Positions 9,001 through 12,718 of a stretch of 12,718 nucleotides of DNA are shown here, piece after piece. Below the pieces are notes generated by a model. The model had not been told where the DNA came from, ran no database searches, and saw only the letters and a list, made by a program, of their open reading frames with translations. This DNA comes from Phenylobacterium sp. (GTDB lineage: Bacteria; Pseudomonadota; Alphaproteobacteria; Caulobacterales; Caulobacteraceae): the NCBI GenBank assembly GCA_025350885.1, contig JANXXA010000221.1, forward strand, positions 1 through 12,718, read 5' to 3'. Positions within the stretch are counted from its first letter, which is position 1, and every line of letters starts with the position of its first letter. The translations under genes were made by a program, and so were the position numbers.

Positions 9001-9253
9001 AGGAGCGCGTGCTCTCCACGCCCTTCAGGCCGGCCAAGGCCGTCTCGACGGGGAATGTCACCCGCTTCTCGACCTCCACCGGCCCGAGCGTCGGGATCAC
9101 GGTGTTGATCTGCACCTGCTTGTTGGTGATGTCGGGCGTCACGTCGATGGGCAGCCTGGTGAGCTGCCACATGCCGAACGCGGCCACGATGGCGGTCAAG
9201 AGGATGACAATCCAGCGCGCGCGAACCGCGAACGCGATGATCCGGCCGATCAT
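6005..9253 (-). CDS. czcA: CzcA-type heavy-metal RND efflux pump
   Basis: This 1082-residue inner-membrane protein is a proton-driven pump of the heavy-metal (HME) RND family. It has the usual layout: a first membrane helix at about 13-31, a large periplasmic loop to about 360, six helices from about 365 to 583, a second periplasmic loop to about 900, and five closing helices. The proton-relay signature in helix 4 is DFGLIIDGSLIIVEN (426-440), with Asp426, Asp432 and Glu439 present; this is the CzcA/CnrA type rather than the CusA (copper/silver) type, so zinc, cobalt, cadmium or nickel are likely. Other family stretches are LPIDVTPDITNKQVQ and GGQYQNLQAATARLALVVP. A segment around 147-182 before QDWIVRPQLR is longer than in classical CzcA but seems common in a related subgroup. 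The ATG overlaps the czcB stop codon (ATGA), and the gene ends beside the insertion-sequence remnant. Family is certain; exact metals are inferred. Confidence 0.96.
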   Translation of the reverse strand: MIGRIIAFAVRARWIVILLTAIVAAFGMWQLTRLPIDVTPDITNKQVQINTVIPTLGPVEVEKRVTFPVETALAGLKGVESTRSFSRNGFSQVTAIFNEDVNLYFMRQQVAERLAQARPNLPPGAEPQMGPVSTGLGEVFHYSVEFANPGGKGATIRNGQPGWQADGSFLNDDGDRLTDTVSQVAYLRTVQDWIVRPQLRTVPGVADVDSLGGYVKQYVVEPDPVKLAAYGVSYTDLVEALEKANQSVGADFIQRSGEAYLVRADARIHSIEEIGRAVIAIRGGVPVTVRDLANVRIGGELRRGAASRNGYETVIGSALMLVGENSRTVAHGVGVKLKAIQATLPTGIAAVPALDRSQLVVATITTVTENLVLGSLLVIAALFVILGNWRAALIATLVIPLSMAMSATGMNTLKISGNLMSLGALDFGLIIDGSLIIVENCLRRLAERQHGLGRLLTLQERLDEVIDASREMVRPTVFGQIVIFLVFIPCLTFQGVEGKMFSPMVITLMLALAAGFLLSLTFVPAMVALLLSGRVSETEAPVIRRAKLFYEPWLRRSVARPWPFIGAAVGVFALAVVTFFFLGREFLPTLDEQNLNLSSVRIPSTSIDQSLAIDLPLERAVLTLPEVKMVYSKAGTASLAADPMPPNASDNYIILKPRSEWPAGIRSKEQVIARIRAVTAPMVGNAYDVTQPIEMRFNELIGGVRSDVAVKIYGDDLDKLAETGDQMAGVLRKIPGATDVRVAQTRGFPTFDIQFDRDAIARYGLSMQEVADTVSIALGGRAAGQLFEGDRRFDVVVRLANAQRNDLDALGAIPVMLPAVEGKPRASVPLRQLAAFRFTEGLNEVSRDNGKRRLYVEANVRGGDLGSFVTEAQKRISREVKLPAGMFIEWGGQYQNLQAATARLALVVPVCFVLIFIVLYLALGSATLAATVFTAVPLALAGGVFSIALRGIPFSVSAAVGFITVSGVAVLNGLVLIAALRRWLDSGADLDTAIIQGALERVRPVVMTTLIPALGFIPMAIAHGTGAEVQKPLATVVIGGLITSTALTLFVLPAICHLVMGRQRRYPQGELPASCDHPSAAQ

Positions 9254-10419
9254 TCGCCTTCGTCTCCGCCTTTGTTCAGCTCGGCCTTGAGCAGAAAGGC
9301 GTTGCGGGTGGCGATGGATTGACCAGCCGTCAGACCGGCGGTGACCGATGCACGTCCGGCACTGCGGGAGGTGACCGTAACGGGTTGCACGATGAAGCCC
9401 GTGGCGCTGCGCACGAAGACCACCTCGCGGCCGTCAATGCTTTGAATCGCCTCCTCTGGAATGACGATGGCGCTGCTGCCGCCGGCCGATCTGGGCGAGA
9501 TGCGGGCTTGGAGCGACGAGCCCGGCGTCAGCGACGGGAAGCCGGCGGCCGGGGTCAACACGACCGTTGCCGCGCGGCTCTCCTTGCTGAGGGTCGGTGT
9601 GACCGACCGCACGACAGCGTTCAGCTTCGTCCCGTCCTGGGTGACGAGCACCGCAGCATCGCCGGGCGTGATTCTGGCGGCGTCGGTCGCTGTCACGGAG
9701 GCTTCGATCTGCACCAGACGCGGATCGGCGACGCGGAAAAGTTCGGTGTCGGGTTGGACGAAAGCGCCAAGGGTCGCGGCCTGGGTGGTGATCCTTCCCG
9801 CAAGCGGACTTGCAACCGCCGCCCGACCGTCGCCCGTCACATGCACAGCCGCAGCGGCAGCGCGAGCGCGGCGGGCTTCGGCTTCAGCGGCGGCGAGTTC
9901 GGCCTGAGCCATCTCAAGGTCTTGTCGGGGAGACACGCGCTGTTCGAAGAGGCGTTGCTCGCGGGCGGCGACCTTGCGGGCGAGACTGACCTTGGCATCG
10001 GCCACCGAACGGTCGGCTGAAACCGCCGCCGCATCGCGGCTCTCCACGAGGGCAAGGATTTCACCAGCTCGCACCGGATCGCCGATACGCTTTGCCAAGC
10101 GAACCACCGTGCCAGCCGCGTGAGCGGTGATGACCGCCTCGCCGTTTGGGGCTGATACGACGCTAGCGGAGGCGAGCACTTCAGCGCTGAGGTTGCCCGC
10201 CGTGACGGCTTCAACCCCGATGCTTGCGGCGGCGATGTAGGACGCGGGCAGCGTCAGCGTCTGCGGCCCCTTGGCCGCGACCGGCGCGGCGACGGGCGGC
10301 GGCGCAGGGCGCGTCGTGAGCTTGGCGATGCCAAACCCGGCCCCAGCCGCCAGCGCGACAAATGCCGCCGTGGTGAGGAAGCGGCGATTGCGCGCCTCGT
10401 AGGAGGTCATCTGGCTCAT
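9250..10419 (-). CDS. czcB: CzcB-type periplasmic adaptor (membrane fusion protein)
   Basis: A 389-residue periplasmic adaptor that links the RND pump to the outer-membrane channel. A single hydrophobic segment at about 14-32 anchors it in the inner membrane, followed by an Ala/Pro-rich linker. The lipoyl half-motifs are at about 92-128 (GTVVRLAKRIGDPVRAGEIL) and 200-225 (SPLAGRITTQAATLGAFVQP), on either side of an Ala/Arg/Glu-rich coiled-coil hairpin (about 133-193). The beta-barrel follows at about 235-308 and a membrane-proximal domain at about 316-385. There is no His-rich metal-binding N-terminus. The ATG at 10419 overlaps the czcC stop codon. However, a GGAG at 10421-10424 is only one base from that ATG and ten bases from a second ATG at 10410, so translation may really begin at residue 4. 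Confidence 0.94.
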   Translation of the reverse strand: MSQMTSYEARNRRFLTTAAFVALAAGAGFGIAKLTTRPAPPPVAAPVAAKGPQTLTLPASYIAAASIGVEAVTAGNLSAEVLASASVVSAPNGEAVITAHAAGTVVRLAKRIGDPVRAGEILALVESRDAAAVSADRSVADAKVSLARKVAAREQRLFEQRVSPRQDLEMAQAELAAAEAEARRARAAAAAVHVTGDGRAAVASPLAGRITTQAATLGAFVQPDTELFRVADPRLVQIEASVTATDAARITPGDAAVLVTQDGTKLNAVVRSVTPTLSKESRAATVVLTPAAGFPSLTPGSSLQARISPRSAGGSSAIVIPEEAIQSIDGREVVFVRSATGFIVQPVTVTSRSAGRASVTAGLTAGQSIATRNAFLLKAELNKGGDEGE

Positions 10420-11660
10420 TCTCCGAACGGGGCGCGACCGGTGAGGCGCGCGAGCTGCGCCTCGGCGCGGACGCGGGCTAGGCGAGCGTCAATCAGACGG
10501 GTCTGGGCTTCGGCGAGGGCGCGCCGCGCTGCCGACAATTCCATCAGCGAGCTCTTGCCGGCCTCATAGCTGATGCGCGCAAGCCGATAGCCTTCGCGCG
10601 CGGCGACCTCGGCCTGGGTGGCGGCGGCCAGTCGAGCTTCGCCCGCGCCGGCCTGCGCGGTCGCGGCCGCCCATGAGGCTTCGGCCTGAAGGCGCGCGCC
10701 GTTCAGCCTGGCCTCGGCGGCGGCGACCTGGGCGTTGGCGGCCTTCACCGCTCCCCGGTTCCGATCGAAGAGTGGCAGGGGCACAGAGATACCGGCCACG
10801 ATGCCGGTGGTGTCGTTGGCGTCGTAGTTGCGCGCGCCGACCGATAGGGTCAGGTCAGGGATGTTGCGGGCGCGTTCCACCTTCAGCCGTCCGGCGGCGG
10901 CCTGACGTTCGGCTTGGGCGACAGCCAGGGCGGGGCCGCTGGCATGAGCGGGTGTGGGCAAGGCCTTCGCGACTTGAGGCATTGTAAGAAGCGAAACTGC
11001 CACGCTGGAGAATGGCTCTCTTGCGCCCGCCATACTGGAGAGGTTGGCAAGCGCCTCGGTGGCGTCGGCGCGTGCCGTGGCGAGATCAGCTTCGGCCCCA
11101 GCGGCTGCGGCATGGGCTTGCACCGCCCGCAGATCAGCTTCCTTGCCGGCCTCCACCAGCGCTCGCGCGGCCCGCAGGTCTTCACGGGCGCGGCCGAGAT
11201 CGTCGGTTAGCACCGTGACACGCATCTGGCCCGCCTCGGCGGTGGCGTAGGCCATCGCGAGGTCATAGGCGAAATCGGCCCGCGCCTGCCCTTGGCGCGC
11301 CTCAGCAGCGCCCACTTCCGCCCGCCCGGCGGCGGCCCGCGCAGACCGCTTGCCGCCCAGTTCCAATGGCTGGCTGAACGACAGGGTGTTTTGACGCTGC
11401 GAGATGCCCGCCTTGTCGTGGAGGCCAAGGTCCTCTGCCTGGAAACTTAGCGTGGGGTTCGGGATCGTCCCAGCCTGTTCGGCCATGCCCTCGGCCGCGC
11501 GCACATTGGCCCCGCTCTCAACAAGGCGCGGAGCCGTAGCCTGGGCCTCTCGGAGAAGCGCGGGATAAGGTGGTGCTGGCGCAGCTGAAGCGGCCCCCCA
11601 GCAGGTTACCAAGCCGAGGCTGGCGGCGATGATCGACACCCTGGACAGAATTTTCCCCAT
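10416..11660 (-). CDS. czcC: CzcC-type outer-membrane efflux channel (TolC family)
   Basis: A 414-residue outer-membrane factor that forms the exit duct of the CzcCBA complex. Residues 1-26 are a signal peptide (basic start, hydrophobic core, cleavage expected after AASA). The mature part has the two repeated TolC-family halves: NPTLSFQAEDL at about 68-78 and LSFSQPLELGGKR at about 93-105 in the first, then IPDLTLSVGARNYD and GISVPLPLFDRNRG in the second. Long Ala/Arg/Glu-rich helices follow each, as expected for the periplasmic tunnel. The length is normal for the CzcC group. It begins 12 bases after the CDF gene with only a weak ribosome binding site (AGAGA), which fits translational coupling, and its stop overlaps the czcB start. 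Family is clear; metal specificity is set by CzcA. Confidence 0.94.
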   Translation of the reverse strand: MGKILSRVSIIAASLGLVTCWGAASAAPAPPYPALLREAQATAPRLVESGANVRAAEGMAEQAGTIPNPTLSFQAEDLGLHDKAGISQRQNTLSFSQPLELGGKRSARAAAGRAEVGAAEARQGQARADFAYDLAMAYATAEAGQMRVTVLTDDLGRAREDLRAARALVEAGKEADLRAVQAHAAAAGAEADLATARADATEALANLSSMAGAREPFSSVAVSLLTMPQVAKALPTPAHASGPALAVAQAERQAAAGRLKVERARNIPDLTLSVGARNYDANDTTGIVAGISVPLPLFDRNRGAVKAANAQVAAAEARLNGARLQAEASWAAATAQAGAGEARLAAATQAEVAAREGYRLARISYEAGKSSLMELSAARRALAEAQTRLIDARLARVRAEAQLARLTGRAPFGE

Positions 11661-11672
11661 GTTCTCTGATCG

Positions 11673-12704
11673 TCAGGCCGCGTGCGGATGCCCGTGAGAA
11701 GGTTGCTCGCCCGACGGGGAGCCGATGCCCCCGTCCGCCGCTCGCACCCGCACATGGGCCGAGCCCAAGGCGGGAAGATGCTCAATCAGCTCACGTTCGA
11801 CTTTTGCGGCGATAGCATCAGCGTCGGTCACGGATGTGCGCCCGTCCGCCGTCACATCCACCTCGGCCAGCAGTCGATGCCCCGACCACCGCACACGAAC
11901 GCCTTCCACCGACTGCACGTCAGCTACATGCCCAGCCGAATGGTGAATTTCCTCGACCACCCCCGGCTCCACGCCATCGAGCATCCGCGTAAACACGGCC
12001 TTGGACGACTGCCATACGATGCCCAGGATGGCTACGGTGATGAACAGGCCGATAATCGGGTCGGCCAGCGGATAGCCCAGCCAGACCCCTGCGGCGCCTA
12101 CCACTACGGCGAGGCTTGTCAGACCATCGGTGCGGGCGTGGTAGCCGTCCGCGATCAGCGCGGCGCTGTCGATCTCCCGCCCCACCCGGATGCGGAAGAT
12201 CGCGACGGCCTCGTTGCCCAGGAACCCGATCACACCGGCCGCCGCGACCCAGCCAAGGCCGCGCACGGGCATGGGGTGAATGAAGCGGTCGATGGCCTGA
12301 TAGCCCGCCACGAGAGCGCTCAGCAGGATGATCGCGACGACGGCGATGCCAGCAAGATCTTCCACGCGCCCCAGGCCATAGGTGAAGCGCGGGCTGGGTT
12401 TGCGGCGGGCCAGGGTGAAGGCGATCCAGAGCGGCACGGCGGTCGCCGCGTCGCCGATGTTGTGGATGGTGTCAGCCAGAAGCGCAACGCTGCCGGATGT
12501 CAGGGCGACCACGAGCTGCGCCGATGCCGCGAGGGCGAGGATCACGAACGACCACTTGATGGCCCATATGCCCCGGTCGCTGGTGGTGATCGAGGGATCA
12601 ACAACCCCGTGGGTGTGTCCATAGCCCTTGCCGTCGTCGTGACCGTGGCCACCATGGTCATGACCGTGAGCGGCTTCGGGCGTGGCGAAGCCAAGCCAGA
12701 TCAT
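11673..12704 (-). CDS. czcD: Cation diffusion facilitator (CzcD/ZitB type) metal exporter
   Basis: A 343-residue inner-membrane metal/proton antiporter that moves zinc and similar ions from cytoplasm to periplasm. The metal-site residues are intact: His81 and Asp85 in HNIGD of helix 2, and His189 and Asp193 in HARTD of helix 5, the H-x3-D/H-x3-D set typical of zinc/cobalt/cadmium transporters. Six hydrophobic segments lie between about 47 and 233, followed by the usual cytoplasmic C-terminal domain (about 240-322). Both tails are rich in histidine: seven His within residues 13-32, and HGHPH at 337-341. The ATG at 12704 has no visible ribosome binding site, and the frame stays open to the right edge, so the true start may be further upstream, outside the window. 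It appears to be the first gene of the efflux operon within view. Family is certain; the symbol is by resemblance. Confidence 0.93.
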   Translation of the reverse strand: MIWLGFATPEAAHGHDHGGHGHDDGKGYGHTHGVVDPSITTSDRGIWAIKWSFVILALAASAQLVVALTSGSVALLADTIHNIGDAATAVPLWIAFTLARRKPSPRFTYGLGRVEDLAGIAVVAIILLSALVAGYQAIDRFIHPMPVRGLGWVAAAGVIGFLGNEAVAIFRIRVGREIDSAALIADGYHARTDGLTSLAVVVGAAGVWLGYPLADPIIGLFITVAILGIVWQSSKAVFTRMLDGVEPGVVEEIHHSAGHVADVQSVEGVRVRWSGHRLLAEVDVTADGRTSVTDADAIAAKVERELIEHLPALGSAHVRVRAADGGIGSPSGEQPSHGHPHAA

Positions 12705-12718
12705 CGCCGCGCGGATCG

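Noticed and set aside
11589..11610. Possible lipoprotein signal in CzcC (LVTC)
   Set aside because: The residue before Cys is Thr rather than Gly, Ala or Ser, and a normal signal peptidase I site (AASA) follows a few residues later.
1..12718. tRNA, rRNA, CRISPR array or riboswitch
   Set aside because: Nearly the whole window is protein-coding, and no regularly spaced repeats or tRNA-like cloverleaf were seen in the short gaps; this was an inspection by eye, not a covariance search.

Overview
The window looks like chromosome of a GC-rich alphaproteobacterium, most likely a member of the Caulobacteraceae or a relative. This rests on base composition and the look of the proteins, not on a search. 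All six real coding regions lie on the minus strand, so transcription runs right to left. They form two unrelated modules that meet at the stump of an insertion sequence near position 5890-6000.

Right module (about 6005-12704): a heavy-metal efflux operon. In order of transcription it holds a CDF-family zinc/cobalt/cadmium exporter with His-rich tails, a CzcC-type outer-membrane channel, a CzcB-type periplasmic adaptor and a CzcA-type RND pump. The CDF and czcC genes are 12 bases apart, and czcC/czcB and czcB/czcA each share an ATGA overlap, so the four are probably one coupled message. The CDF protein would move metal from cytoplasm to periplasm, and the CzcCBA complex would move it out of the cell. 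No regulator is visible; promoter and sensor would lie beyond the right edge.

Left module (1 to about 5758): a two-gene operon of the poorly understood amidoligase/transglutaminase type. The first gene encodes a transglutaminase-like protease domain fused to a DUF2126 (glutamine-synthetase-fold) putative amidoligase. The second, starting with GTG inside the end of the first, encodes a circularly permuted ATP-grasp fused to an alpha-E domain and runs off the left edge. Such clusters have been predicted by comparative genomics to make and modify a peptide, often next to an Anbu proteasome-like gene; the product is unknown. The first gene seems to start at a CTG codon with a strong Shine-Dalgarno sequence.

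Between the modules lies the left end and first codons of an IS481-like element, cut off where czcA ends. Together with visibly lower GC in the metal operon than in the amidoligase genes, this suggests that the metal operon was brought in, or the region rearranged, at this point. Outside these features the sequence is nearly all coding; the only non-coding stretch of note is 5759-6004.
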